Positions 1 through 9,072 of a DNA stretch of 64,000 bases are shown here, in pieces (positions within the stretch are counted from its first letter, which is position 1; the number at the start of each line of letters is the position of its first letter). Where the stretch lies: assembly GCA_022842845.1 (NCBI GenBank), contig JALHOT010000017.1:1-64000 (forward strand), written 5' to 3'. A model generated the notes under the pieces. That model was given only the letters and a program-made list of their open reading frames with translations, had not been told where the DNA came from and searched no databases. This DNA is from Cyclobacteriaceae bacterium (GTDB lineage: Bacteria; Bacteroidota; Bacteroidia; Cytophagales; Cyclobacteriaceae). The position numbers were made by a program, and so were the translations under genes.

Positions 1-1650
1 GTCAGGCCAGTATCATTGAAAGGAATAGAGCCAATAGCTCCTACAAACTCAACCGTACCATCACCCAATGCGGCATTAACCGCGTAGGTTGTTCCGTCTA
101 CGGGTGCTCCAGTTGGAGAAGATCCTGTTCTTCGCACCACTAGATAACCCGTTGGAGCCCCCACAGCAGCTGTAAAACCAACACTATAGGAAGTGGTAGC
201 CAGCGAAGTAAAAGTCAAGGCTGTCGGTTGGTTAGCAGGCTCTGCGGAAAGTGTAGTTCGATTGCCTTCCAATGGTGTAGCGGTTCTGTAATTAATGGAA
301 CCACCAGCGCCATTATAAGAAAACACATCGTAATGATAAACGGTGGCTGAATTTAGACTGCCATCTGTAAATGGTAGGGAAGCAAAATCACCAGCATAGG
401 CAACAAAACCATCGCCAATCGCATCGTTAAGAGCATAAGAAGTTCCATCTACGGGTACTCCAGAAGGGGATGCGCCACTTCTGCGAATCACCAGGTAACC
501 ATCGGGGGTGCTGGCTGCAGCGGTGAAGGAAACTTCTAATGAAGTAGTAGTAGGATTTGAAAAAGTGAGTACGGTAGGTTGATTCGCTGGTTCTGTGGAT
601 AGCGTTAAGCGGTTGCCTTCTAAAGGGGTACTTGTTAAATAGTTGATATTTGCACCTGTACCATTGTAGGAAAATACATCGTAATAATAATCGGTAGCAT
701 CAGTAAGGCCAGCATCATTGAAAGGTATTGAACCAATAGCACCTACAAATTCTACCGTTCCATCACCAAGGGCTGCATTGACAGCATAAGTTGTTCCATC
801 TACCGGTATTCCAGTAGGAGAGCTTCCTGTTCTGCGAACCACCAGGTATCCTGTTGGTGCACCAGCAGCCGCTGTAAATCCAACGTTATATGAAGTTGTA
901 GTCAGTGTTGTAAAGGTCATAGCTGTGGGCTGATTGGCCGGTTCTGCAGAAAGAGTAGTCCGGCTGCCTTCGAGTGGTCCACTTGTACGGTAATTAATTG
1001 TATTGCCTGATCCGTTGTAGGAGAAAATATCGTAATGATAAATGGTGGCAGCAGAGAGACCGCCATCTGAAAATGGTAAGGATACAAAATCACCAACATA
1101 GGCAACAGTCCCGTCTCCAATGGCATCATTAACTGAATAGGTGGTTCCATCTGTTGGTGCACCAGTTGGGGATGCCGCACTTCTTCGTATCACCAAGTAG
1201 CCTGCTGGTGTACTAGGAGCTGCTGAAAAACCTACATCCATGGAGCTAGATGTAACGTTTGCAAAAGTAAGAGATGTAGGCTGATCAGCCGGCTCGGCAG
1301 CTAAAGTGCTTCGGCTCCCTTGTAGCGGGCCGGTGCCAGTCAGGTAGTTAAAAGTACCACTGGCTCCATTATAAGAATAAATGTTGTAGTGATAAGTTGT
1401 TTCAACAGATAATCCGGCATCGTTAAAGGTGACAGCATTACCCACAAACTCAACGGTACCGTCTCCGATTGGATCACCAACAGAATAAGTGGTTCCGTCT
1501 ACAGGCGAGCCCGTTGGGGCTGCTCCGGTAGCTCTAACCGCCAGATACCCGGCAGGAGGCCCTGCGGCTGCTGTAAAACTTACTTGCATGGAATTGGTAG
1601 TAACACTTGAAAATACCATGGCAGAGGGTTGGCCTGCCGGGGTGGCTGCA
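1..1650 (-). repeat. Higher-order tandem repeat: 351-bp FN3 modules in 702-bp A-B pairs
   Basis: The strand coding for the PANQPT motif recurs with its ggttg/ggctg core at 226, 577, 928, 1279 and 1627, giving steps of 351, 351, 351 and 348 bp. Modules alternate between type A (VEFVGAIGSIPFNDAGL) and type B (VAYVGDFxSLPFxDG). Type A DNA beginning at 1 matches that beginning at 703, and type B DNA at 361 matches that at 1063, so whole 702-bp pairs have been duplicated. The array continues past the left edge. Confidence 0.85.
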
Positions 1651-2075
1651 TAAGTAGTTTGAGTGTTTGGATTATTAGTACCTGTACTTGTAAGGTATTC
1701 TTCAGCAGCAGCAGCACCATTATATTCAAATATGCGTACGTGATATATGGTGTTGGCACTCAAGCCTGTAACAGTTACTGATGTTCCGCTGCCATTGTAA
1801 ACACATTTTTGGCCAGTCCCTAGATCAGTACCAGCGTTATAATCTGTGTTGGCAGCATAAGTAGTATTGACAGCAGGGGTAAATGCAATTGCCGCATTAT
1901 CGATAACTACAATACGATTTGCACCATTGCCTGATGTCCAGCTGATGGTCATGCCATTCGGGCCAATAGCGCTGAAAGCAATATTAGTTGCTTGCGTACC
2001 GGGGGGTGCTGGAACGGCAGCGTAGGCAATAATTGTTAGCAATAAAGTCGTGAGGAGAAGGGAAAATCTTTTCAT
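1..2075 (-). CDS. Secreted FN3-like tandem-repeat protein, 3' end beyond window
   Basis: An open frame reads without a stop from the ATG at 2073-2075 to the left edge, so at least 691 residues are encoded and the C-terminus is missing. The N-terminus (MKRFSLLLTTLLLTIIAYA) is a clear signal peptide. A first fibronectin-III-like domain (about residues 22-145, with an ISWTSGNG strand) is followed by five modules, each opening with a PANQPT-like motif and containing GYLVVRR, PVDGTTY and YNIxSYNG strands. The modules repeat every 351 bp (348 bp for the first) and are of two alternating types. It is the last gene of the minus-strand operon, 48 bp after the lipoprotein gene. Function is unknown; FN3 arrays in this phylum usually belong to cell-surface or secreted proteins, often carrying a type IX sorting domain, which would lie outside the window. 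The gene is easy to miss because it has no stop codon here. Confidence 0.88.
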   Translation of the reverse strand, partial: MKRFSLLLTTLLLTIIAYAAVPAPPGTQATNIAFSAIGPNGMTISWTSGNGANRIVVIDNAAIAFTPAVNTTYAANTDYNAGTDLGTGQKCVYNGSGTSVTVTGLSANTIYHVRIFEYNGAAAAEEYLTSTGTNNPNTQTTYAATPAGQPSAMVFSSVTTNSMQVSFTAAAGPPAGYLAVRATGAAPTGSPVDGTTYSVGDPIGDGTVEFVGNAVTFNDAGLSVETTYHYNIYSYNGASGTFNYLTGTGPLQGSRSTLAAEPADQPTSLTFANVTSSSMDVGFSAAPSTPAGYLVIRRSAASPTGAPTDGTTYSVNDAIGDGTVAYVGDFVSLPFSDGGLSAATIYHYDIFSYNGSGNTINYRTSGPLEGSRTTLSAEPANQPTAMTFTTLTTTSYNVGFTAAAGAPTGYLVVRRTGSSPTGIPVDGTTYAVNAALGDGTVEFVGAIGSIPFNDAGLTDATDYYYDVFSYNGTGANINYLTSTPLEGNRLTLSTEPANQPTVLTFSNPTTTSLEVSFTAAASTPDGYLVIRRSGASPSGVPVDGTSYALNDAIGDGFVAYAGDFASLPFTDGSLNSATVYHYDVFSYNGAGGSINYRTATPLEGNRTTLSAEPANQPTALTFTSLATTSYSVGFTAAVGAPTGYLVVRRTGSSPTGAPVDGTTYAVNAALGDGTVEFVGAIGSIPFNDTGL

Positions 2076-2123
2076 AATCAAAAGAATGATTCAGTAGGAA
2101 TTAGGGTAGATAAATTTGATGAA

Positions 2124-3365
2124 CTATAGTTCACCATTATTATCAATTTTCAACAGCACTAATTTTTTAAAGTTGGTTCCAAATTCAGTAGATCCAAAAA
2201 TGAGATAACCGTCATCACTTGTTTGACGAACCGATGCGGCTTCATCTTTAGCAGAAGCGCCAAAGTTTTTACGCCAGACTTCTTCGCCAGTATTGCTTAG
2301 CCGAACTATGACCATATCACTTTGACCAAAACCAAGATCAGTACCACTAGTTCCATTAGCAGCCAGTATAAGTCCGCCATCGCCAATGGATGATATGCTG
2401 ATGCCAATATCATTTTGAAGGTTAAAATCAATTACCTTAGTAAAGTACTCATTTCCACTTGGGTCAACTTTTAAAACAAAAATATCTTCACCATTCTGAC
2501 CAACATTCTGATTGGTAGATCCGATAAAAGCGTAACCGGGGGTTCCACCGACTACAGTGGTCATATCTAAGGCTACTTCACGAAAGTTTGTTACATAAGA
2601 CTTATTGGATAAAGCGCTTCCATCATTCGGCCTTGATCGAACTAATCGTGCATCTAAAGCACTAAGTTGTCCAGAACTACCTCCCCAAACTAATTCTCCT
2701 TGTCTGTTAATAAAAAGTCGTTTGGTTACTTCGCCTGTTCCATCACCATAAAAACGAGTCCATAGCTGAGTGTTGGCATCCGAGGAAAGCACCTCTGTTA
2801 CAAGCATGTTATCAGTCCCCTTATTGTTGAGTGAAGCCAGAATTATATAGTTGCCATTCACATTTTGTGTTATGCCTTTTCCAGAGAAAGAAGAACTCAA
2901 TAATCCATTCTCTTCTCCACTGATAGTTTCTAAGGCTATGACTTGGCCATCAAAATCCACCTTTAAAAGCGCTATGTCTGTAGGGTCGCTTGCATCTGCT
3001 AAATCGTTTTGTTCCCCAACGATTACATAGGCATCTTCAGTGATGATCATTGAAGAGGCTCTTAGACTTAAGGTAGATACAGCGCTTGTAAATTCTGGAT
3101 ATACTCGCTCCCAAAGGAGGTTACCATTCAAATCGGTTTTTGTTAGCTTAATTTTATTCTGAAAGCGTCCAATAACATCCGTAGGCACATCGATGGTACT
3201 CAATAGAATGAAGCCATCGGTGGCTTCCAATGCAAGGTTGGGTGTGTGGCTATACTCACTACCGAAATAACGTAGGAAAGTATTTTTATTCGCGAGTTTA
3301 GCACCCTGCTCATCCTGGCACCCAAATAGAATTATAAGTGGAATAAAAAGTAAAAGTTTCTTCAT
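2124..3365 (-). CDS. Propeller-like lipoprotein
   Basis: The 413-residue product starts with a lipoprotein signal (MKKLLLFIPLIILFGC, Cys16), so the mature protein is probably lipid-anchored in the envelope. The rest consists of repeated blade-like units: a hydrophobic DIFVLKVDPSG/MVIVRLSNTG strand, an EVWRKNFG segment, then DDGYLIFGST or DGGLILAANG. This pattern is common in Bacteroidota repeat lipoproteins and suggests a beta-propeller of about 6-7 blades. No catalytic motif is visible. It lies 2 bp after the outer-membrane-barrel gene and 48 bp before the FN3-repeat gene, so it is almost certainly co-transcribed with the nSTAND/TIR genes upstream. A role as a surface or periplasmic binding scaffold is inference. 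Confidence 0.85.
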   Translation of the reverse strand: MKKLLLFIPLIILFGCQDEQGAKLANKNTFLRYFGSEYSHTPNLALEATDGFILLSTIDVPTDVIGRFQNKIKLTKTDLNGNLLWERVYPEFTSAVSTLSLRASSMIITEDAYVIVGEQNDLADASDPTDIALLKVDFDGQVIALETISGEENGLLSSSFSGKGITQNVNGNYIILASLNNKGTDNMLVTEVLSSDANTQLWTRFYGDGTGEVTKRLFINRQGELVWGGSSGQLSALDARLVRSRPNDGSALSNKSYVTNFREVALDMTTVVGGTPGYAFIGSTNQNVGQNGEDIFVLKVDPSGNEYFTKVIDFNLQNDIGISISSIGDGGLILAANGTSGTDLGFGQSDMVIVRLSNTGEEVWRKNFGASAKDEAASVRQTSDDGYLIFGSTEFGTNFKKLVLLKIDNNGEL

Positions 3366-3367
3366 GC

Positions 3368-4456
3368 TTATTTTATCAATTTCTTGGGTTTGAAATATGG
3401 ATATATCAAGCCAATGGTAAATGCCGCCTGATTAATAGAGAAATCGTTGTTAACGTAACCATATCTATTGAGGATCTCTACATTCTTGCCTTGTTGACTG
3501 TAGCGTTTTTCCGTGTTTACCACATTATTTAGGCCCCAATAATACCGCACATCGGCAGTTACATATAGTTCTGTCACTTTAAATTTGACCCCAGCCAGCA
3601 GAATGGCAGAGAAATTAAGAGTTTTATAATTAAGCGTGTTATCTAAGGGCGCACCGCTTACGTCTTCAAAGCCAGGCTCCACATTAAGTTCCGCTTCTTC
3701 AAAATTTGAGCTTAAGAGATATGAGGTTGATAAACCAGCGCCAGCATAAGGCTGAAAAAAATTGTTCGCAAATTTTTTCTTAAAAGGGTATTGTCCAATT
3801 AGGTTTAGTTGAAGTAGTTGCTGGGAGATCTGAGCGGTCAAGCTCGTTGGCTGCGCCACATTATCAGTTCCGAATATGTTATTATTTGCATAGGTAAAAG
3901 ATCGCTCGGATAACATAAATTCTGGTGCAAGCACCAGTTTATCCTTGAGCAGCACTTTCTCAAATGCCAAGCCAAATACTAACTTCTGATTACTTGAGAA
4001 GGAACCTGTACCTTGACCGTTGCCAAAGATATAGTAGTGATTCTGCACATTTACATTGGTTGTGAGAAAGCTCCCCCTTAAGCCTATGGAAAAGATAGGA
4101 TCTTTTCTAAACTTCTTATAAAGATTGACAAACTCAGCCGGGTCTGTACCTTCATTAATTTCGAAAAAGTGATCGGCACTCATAAGGCTGATCATGGCTT
4201 TGTCGGCTTGAGCAGGTTCTTCCAGGTAAATGTAGGTTAGCACAAGAAGTTTGTAAGCTTCTACTTTTTCGGCTTTAGAGAATTTATCCAAACAGCCTTG
4301 TAGGGTATATTCTAACTCTTGTAATCGTCCTTGTTCATATGATGCTCTGGCAGAGCGTAGTGCTTGTAAGCAAACAGGATCTGTTTGAGCCAGGCCACTC
4401 AAGGACAACAAAAAGATGAATACCGTTAAGAGTGCTGGGGAGAAATATTTATTCAT
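3368..4456 (-). CDS. Helical-repeat plus outer-membrane beta-barrel protein
   Basis: The product has 362 residues with a Sec signal peptide (MNKYFSPALLTVFIFLLSLSGLAQ). Residues 25-115 are helical and TPR-like (YEQGRLQELEYTLQGCL, VEAYKLLVLTYIYLEEP), and would sit in the periplasm. From about 120 to the end alternating hydrophobic strands with aromatic ends (FSIGLRGSF, LVLAPEFMLSERSFTY, FQPYAGAGLS, ELYVTADVRYYWGL, FTIGLIYPYF) look like a small outer-membrane barrel of the PorT/OMP_b-brl type. It follows the nSTAND gene by 6 bp and precedes the lipoprotein by 2 bp, so it could link the inner-membrane ATPase to the outer membrane; that link is inference. No ligand is predictable from sequence. 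Confidence 0.82.
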   Translation of the reverse strand: MNKYFSPALLTVFIFLLSLSGLAQTDPVCLQALRSARASYEQGRLQELEYTLQGCLDKFSKAEKVEAYKLLVLTYIYLEEPAQADKAMISLMSADHFFEINEGTDPAEFVNLYKKFRKDPIFSIGLRGSFLTTNVNVQNHYYIFGNGQGTGSFSSNQKLVFGLAFEKVLLKDKLVLAPEFMLSERSFTYANNNIFGTDNVAQPTSLTAQISQQLLQLNLIGQYPFKKKFANNFFQPYAGAGLSTSYLLSSNFEEAELNVEPGFEDVSGAPLDNTLNYKTLNFSAILLAGVKFKVTELYVTADVRYYWGLNNVVNTEKRYSQQGKNVEILNRYGYVNNDFSINQAAFTIGLIYPYFKPKKLIK

Positions 4457-4462
4457 TCTTTT

Positions 4463-7400
4463 TTACTTTTTATTTTCAGAGAGTCCAATGCATGTTTTTT
4501 CGTAGGAAAGATCCTTGTCTACATTAATGTCCCATTCTTCTTGAGTTAAATTTCGGCTTAAATAGCTACAAAGTAATTCCGACATAGTTTTCATATTAGT
4601 AGGCCATGCGTGAATGGTTTCATTAGCTTTTTCAGTATTACTGTTCATGCCTGCCAAGAGTTGTTCATCATCTAATGTAAATACAGCAGTACGTACCCAG
4701 TCGGCATGATCATCCAATACTATTGGCTGTGCGTTTAGCAGGTCAAGATTCCAAATGCGAACCGTTTTATCGTAGCTGGCGGTTGCCATAAAGGTACCTG
4801 CGTGGTTGAAGGTGATTTGTTCTATGGCGGCAGTATGGCCAGATAGTACGCGAATAGCGCCAGGATTATTCATGGGCATGATACGAACCAGGCCATTAAT
4901 GTCACCAAAAATTAGGCGACTTCCATCACGCGTAAAGCCTACTGAACTAAGCCCCAGTTTTCTGCCTCGGGCATCATTAGGGTTTTTGTAGAGGATAGTC
5001 TCCTTAAAATTATTGGTTACATCCCAAACAAAAAGAGATCCGTTATCACCAGCTCCGGCTAGCTTCTTGCCGTCAGGGCTTAAAATGATGCTATTGATTT
5101 TTTCTTTGCTGGAGATGATCTCCTTAACAGAGTTAAGGTCTGAGTACTTAATGCTAAAACCGGCATTATCACGGGCAAAAAACCCTTTACCATCGGCAGA
5201 AAACTGAAGGTTGTCGATATTCACCATGAAACCCGGTATTTGCTTAGGGCCTGCTTCCATATTACGCAGATCATAGAGCTCTGCATAATTTTGAACAGCA
5301 CCCGTTGCTAGTCCACCTGCAATCATGTAGCGCCCGTCAGGACTTATGTCTAAAGTATAAACCAGGTATGTTTTCCGGGCTTTTACCAATTCAGTACTTA
5401 TCCACTGATTGTTTTTGTGTGTCCATGATAAAATACGACCATCAGAACCCCCAGAATATAGAAGCGAGGATTTGGCATCTGTTATAAGGATGCGGCAAGC
5501 CCCCAGGTCATGACCTTCAAGATTTTTAGTCAGTGGATCATTTTGCTTTTTCAGCGCGCGGAACAAGCCCGTATAGATGTCATTATCATAACCATATCCT
5601 TTGTACCTTTTGTTAAAGACAAAAGCTTGTTGTGCTAAAAGAGATTGAAGCTCTTTATCGGGCAGTTCTTTTGATTTTACAGCCATGGCCTTAGCAGTAG
5701 CCAGGTATTGGCGGGCTGTGGCTATTTGGCTTTGCTTGGTTGCTTCTTTCTCATTATCCTGGGCTAGCCTTTCATTTTCTTCAGCCCTTATTTTCTCAGC
5801 GTTAGCGCGACTCTCATTTTCTTCAGCTCTCAGTTTTTGCTCCTCTGCTCTTCTCTTCTCGATTAGAGCATTTTGCTCGCTAATCTCTGCAGCCAATCTT
5901 GCTTTTTCGGCTTGCTGCTGGGCAATCTTTGCGCTATCTCTTTGTATTTCAGCATAACGGGCTGCTTCCTCCGCTCTTTTAGCATTGTCGTCTGCAAGCT
6001 GCCTTTGAACTTCAGTTTCTGCCTGTGCCTTTTCCGCCTGTGTCTTTTGGATAAAAGCAAATACAACGGCCACTAATGAAATGATCAAACCACCTGCTAA
6101 AATCAAAGCAATAATACGCGTACGCTGCAGTTTGCGCTTCTGCTCAAGTTCTTTGATGCGCTGTTCTGTCTCGAATTCCTTCTTAGAGTATTCGAGGAAG
6201 ATCATGGTCCGCTCAAAGGCAGGGTTGTAGCGCTGACCCCACACTAAAGTAGGCTTGTGCTTGGCTTGCCAGTTTAAGGCCAATTGTAAATCAGGTGGTC
6301 TCCATAAACCAGCCTTACCTACCTGATACATGGCAGCAGCCTCTGACAAGCGCGTATACATCTGCACGGCATCCGCCTCATCATCTACCCAGTTTTTCAA
6401 ACGAATCCAAATACGCATCAGAGATTCGTGCGAGATATCCACCATCGATTTGCCACCAATGGGCATACCATGGCCTGGTGTCAATAAAGATCTGCCTGGC
6501 TCTCTGAACTTCTCAATCACTGCGATCACATCCTCTTCAGAGCAATCAGCAATGGCCGCTATTTCATTGAGGCGGGTAGGTCTTCTGATACCGAAATTTT
6601 CACCTCGCTTTTCAGTAATGGCTTTAAAAAGAATTTCACATACACGCTTTTGTTCTTCGTCCAATTCATCGTAGGCTTCATTGGCGTGCATGCTCAAGGC
6701 TTCGGACATCGTACCGATGGCCTCGTAATGTTTTAAATCAAGCGACTCTTCGTTGTAGTCGCGGTACTTGGCCCAATAAGACCAGGTACGCATGAGCGCA
6801 TGTTGAAGAATAGGTAGTTGATCCGGATTGTCGCCTAAGTCGTTCAGCAGTTGCTGCGATAGGCGAGGGGCAATGGTGGCACCACCCACCGCTACAGGAC
6901 CTTCAATAGCCCTGCGCTTCTGATCCCGCGTCATCTGCGGAATCAAATAGTGGCTGTCGTTGATTTTGCGTGTTAATTCCGGGAACTGAGCACAATCACC
7001 AATGAAATCAGAGCGCATGGTGATGGCCACATAAATAGGCGCATCCGGATAGTTGACGGCTTCCATCAATAAGTTGATGAAGGCAAGTGATTCATTAACA
7101 GAGTTTGGATCAGAGCTATCCTTAAAGCGGAAGAGCTCTTCAAACTGATCGACCAGGATCAGGTAATTGATGTCGCTGGAACGTCTGGCTTGCTGCACCG
7201 CTTCTACCAAACCGAGGGAGGAGCTGCGCAAGAGCGTAGAGAAGATAGTGCGTTTAATCCTTTTCTCTTCCGGATCAGCCGATATGTACTCAGGGTTGTT
7301 TTTGATCAAGGCTTCGGCCATATTATCGATAGGACCAGCGCCCGGACGTGTGACCACCACTTCCCAGTTAGGAGAGGCATCTGTCAGAAAGCCACCATAG

Positions 7401-7609
7401 AGAATAGGTAAAACCCCGCAATAAATGAAGGAGGATTTACCGCTACCACTGGGGCCAATGACGCCTACAAAACGACTCTTCGAAAGTTTGAGAAGTACCT
7501 CATCGCTTTGCCCTTCACGGCCAAAGAACAAATGGCTCTCATCGATTTGAAAAGGTCGCAGCCCGGGGAAGGGGTTTGCCGCTACTTTATCTACAACTTC
7601 CATACTCAT
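4463..7609 (-). CDS. Membrane-anchored nSTAND NTPase with coiled coil and WD40 propeller
   Basis: The 1048-residue protein opens with the nSTAND1 signature NPFPGLRPF (12-20) and LFFGREGQ (27-34), followed by Walker A GPSGSGKSS (52-60) and Walker B YLILVDQFEE (149-158). A winged-helix-like region follows up to about 490. One transmembrane segment lies at about 495-517, then a charged Ala/Glu/Arg-rich coiled coil (about 517-650), and a C-terminal WD40 propeller (about 680-1020, with ILSPDGKKLAGAGDNG and FMATASYDKTVRIWNLD). STAND ATPases are switches that oligomerise after sensing a signal through their repeat domain; some act in bacterial conflict systems. With one TM, ATPase and WD40 parts would be on opposite sides of the membrane if the topology is simple, which is unusual. 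Neighbours: the triple TIR-like gene 9 bp upstream and the barrel gene 6 bp downstream. Confidence 0.92.
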   Translation of the reverse strand: MSMEVVDKVAANPFPGLRPFQIDESHLFFGREGQSDEVLLKLSKSRFVGVIGPSGSGKSSFIYCGVLPILYGGFLTDASPNWEVVVTRPGAGPIDNMAEALIKNNPEYISADPEEKRIKRTIFSTLLRSSSLGLVEAVQQARRSSDINYLILVDQFEELFRFKDSSDPNSVNESLAFINLLMEAVNYPDAPIYVAITMRSDFIGDCAQFPELTRKINDSHYLIPQMTRDQKRRAIEGPVAVGGATIAPRLSQQLLNDLGDNPDQLPILQHALMRTWSYWAKYRDYNEESLDLKHYEAIGTMSEALSMHANEAYDELDEEQKRVCEILFKAITEKRGENFGIRRPTRLNEIAAIADCSEEDVIAVIEKFREPGRSLLTPGHGMPIGGKSMVDISHESLMRIWIRLKNWVDDEADAVQMYTRLSEAAAMYQVGKAGLWRPPDLQLALNWQAKHKPTLVWGQRYNPAFERTMIFLEYSKKEFETEQRIKELEQKRKLQRTRIIALILAGGLIISLVAVVFAFIQKTQAEKAQAETEVQRQLADDNAKRAEEAARYAEIQRDSAKIAQQQAEKARLAAEISEQNALIEKRRAEEQKLRAEENESRANAEKIRAEENERLAQDNEKEATKQSQIATARQYLATAKAMAVKSKELPDKELQSLLAQQAFVFNKRYKGYGYDNDIYTGLFRALKKQNDPLTKNLEGHDLGACRILITDAKSSLLYSGGSDGRILSWTHKNNQWISTELVKARKTYLVYTLDISPDGRYMIAGGLATGAVQNYAELYDLRNMEAGPKQIPGFMVNIDNLQFSADGKGFFARDNAGFSIKYSDLNSVKEIISSKEKINSIILSPDGKKLAGAGDNGSLFVWDVTNNFKETILYKNPNDARGRKLGLSSVGFTRDGSRLIFGDINGLVRIMPMNNPGAIRVLSGHTAAIEQITFNHAGTFMATASYDKTVRIWNLDLLNAQPIVLDDHADWVRTAVFTLDDEQLLAGMNSNTEKANETIHAWPTNMKTMSELLCSYLSRNLTQEEWDINVDKDLSYEKTCIGLSENKK

Positions 7610-7618
7610 GTTGCTAGA

Positions 7619-9061
7619 TTAAAATTCTTTTAAAAATGATTTTACATTTTCAAGGGAGTGTTGAGGCTCACCCTGAAATACGACAATGTTCTGATTGCGG
7701 AAACTCTCGGCATTGATAGAGGAACCAATTCCTGTGTAAATGGCTTTTCCTTTGATGGGTTTCTTTCTTCCGAAACCAGGGGCCTTGAGTAAGTCAAGTA
7801 CTTTCATACGCACCCATTGCTCGTTTACTTTACCTTTAAATATGATAGCTGCATCGAAGCTTCTCAGGTTGTCGATATGCTTTTTACGCAGCTCCAATAA
7901 CTCCCCTTCAAACTCAGGCATCAATACTTTGTAGCCTGATTTTTCAATTACCTCTGCCAGGGCTTTTACTTCTTGCTGATCAACGCGATCGTGAACCAGG
8001 TATACTGACTTTCCAGTGTCAGCGCCTGATCCTTTTCTTTCTACAGACTCCACCAATTCTTCCCGCATAATATTCTTAAAGTCCTCCAGCGGGGTTTGTA
8101 AAATTTCCGCACCTTCTTGTGCTTCCACATCTCGTTTGATGCTTTCTATGAAATTTTTCTGTCGATCGCTGGCATTGGCAATTACAGGTGAAATCCATAT
8201 CAGGCGAGAAAACTCCTGACCATTTTGTTTGGCTTGTAAGCTTCTTTCGGCTGCCAGTCTGTTTTGTATGTCGACTACAGAACGGTCTGCACCTTGAGGA
8301 ATCTCGCCATAGGCACTGCCGATCAGGTGAATAGAAAGACTGCACTCTTCAAGGTCTTTGCGCACAACCTTATCTAACTCACTAAGCGTTCCTGGCAAGG
8401 TTTGTTGAGGCATTACTACATAGCCATGTCTTATCAATTCTCGCTTGATGATATTGCGCTGTACTGATAGATCGTGACCAGTTTCAGCCAGGTAGATATT
8501 TTTACGCTTGTAAATATTTCTTATCTCTGGTCCTTTTCCCAGGGCGCGCAGTTGCATTAATGAATCAAAGATGTCATAGGCAAGGTCAACCATCTTCATC
8601 CAATATTGTCGTTCTGCCTCTAGGCTGAAGTAATCGGTATATTCTTTTGTTTCTCCTGTTTCAGTATCCAACTGATACATTTCGTATCCGATCAGTTCCC
8701 GCAAACGAGGGGGTTGTTCTTGTGCGGTAAGCGGTGCTTTAAATACCTTAAAAACCCTGTTGGCTTTGCGCTCTGCATTTTCTATGGCTTTGTAGAATGT
8801 CTCTACATTATCAAGGCATCGGCCAGACTGAATAAAGTCTTTGGATAGAATGGTGGCCAGCACGCCAACGTTGGTCATACTGGGAGCTGTGATGGTATCG
8901 AATTCAGACTTGAGAAGGATGTTAGGCTTTTCTCCCAAAACCTGCATGAGCATGAGCTCAAGAAAACGCTTAAAGTCGTTTACCCAGCCAGTTGCTTTCT
9001 TTCCCTGGGTCTCGTTGTCTTTATCAGCAAAAACAATTAATACATCAACATCAATTTGCAT
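7619..9061 (-). CDS. Triple TIR-like domain protein
   Basis: The 480-residue soluble protein appears to hold three flavodoxin-like alpha/beta units. Unit 1 (1-150) starts with VDVLIVFADKD and has a TIR-like LSKDFIQSGRCLDNVETF helix region. Unit 2 (about 165-325) has KNIYLAETGHDLSVQRNIIK and LSIHLIGSAYGEIPQG, close to TIR/DUF4062-like sensor domains. Unit 3 (about 350-480) has SVYLVHDRVDQQEVKALAEV, YKVLMPEFEGE and FDAAIIFKG. No transmembrane segment is visible. TIR domains either cleave NAD+ or act as assembly adaptors. By eye the residue at the usual catalytic Glu position in unit 1 is Asn, with a Glu two residues on, so enzymatic activity is uncertain. The gene sits between the translocase-HEAT-CNB gene (11 bp) and the nSTAND gene (9 bp), fitting a signalling partner of the STAND ATPase. 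Confidence 0.75.
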   Translation of the reverse strand: MQIDVDVLIVFADKDNETQGKKATGWVNDFKRFLELMLMQVLGEKPNILLKSEFDTITAPSMTNVGVLATILSKDFIQSGRCLDNVETFYKAIENAERKANRVFKVFKAPLTAQEQPPRLRELIGYEMYQLDTETGETKEYTDYFSLEAERQYWMKMVDLAYDIFDSLMQLRALGKGPEIRNIYKRKNIYLAETGHDLSVQRNIIKRELIRHGYVVMPQQTLPGTLSELDKVVRKDLEECSLSIHLIGSAYGEIPQGADRSVVDIQNRLAAERSLQAKQNGQEFSRLIWISPVIANASDRQKNFIESIKRDVEAQEGAEILQTPLEDFKNIMREELVESVERKGSGADTGKSVYLVHDRVDQQEVKALAEVIEKSGYKVLMPEFEGELLELRKKHIDNLRSFDAAIIFKGKVNEQWVRMKVLDLLKAPGFGRKKPIKGKAIYTGIGSSINAESFRNQNIVVFQGEPQHSLENVKSFLKEF

Positions 9062-9072
9062 GGAGTGTGCGA

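Noticed and set aside
917-1180. Minus-strand 87-codon frame within the FN3 array
   Set aside because: Other frame of the FN3-repeat gene, whose own frame is open throughout and has consistent repeats.
5685-5957. Plus-strand open frame of Ser/Ala/Leu-rich sequence inside the nSTAND gene
   Set aside because: It is the antisense of the Ala/Glu/Arg-rich coiled coil; the low-complexity composition explains the open frame.
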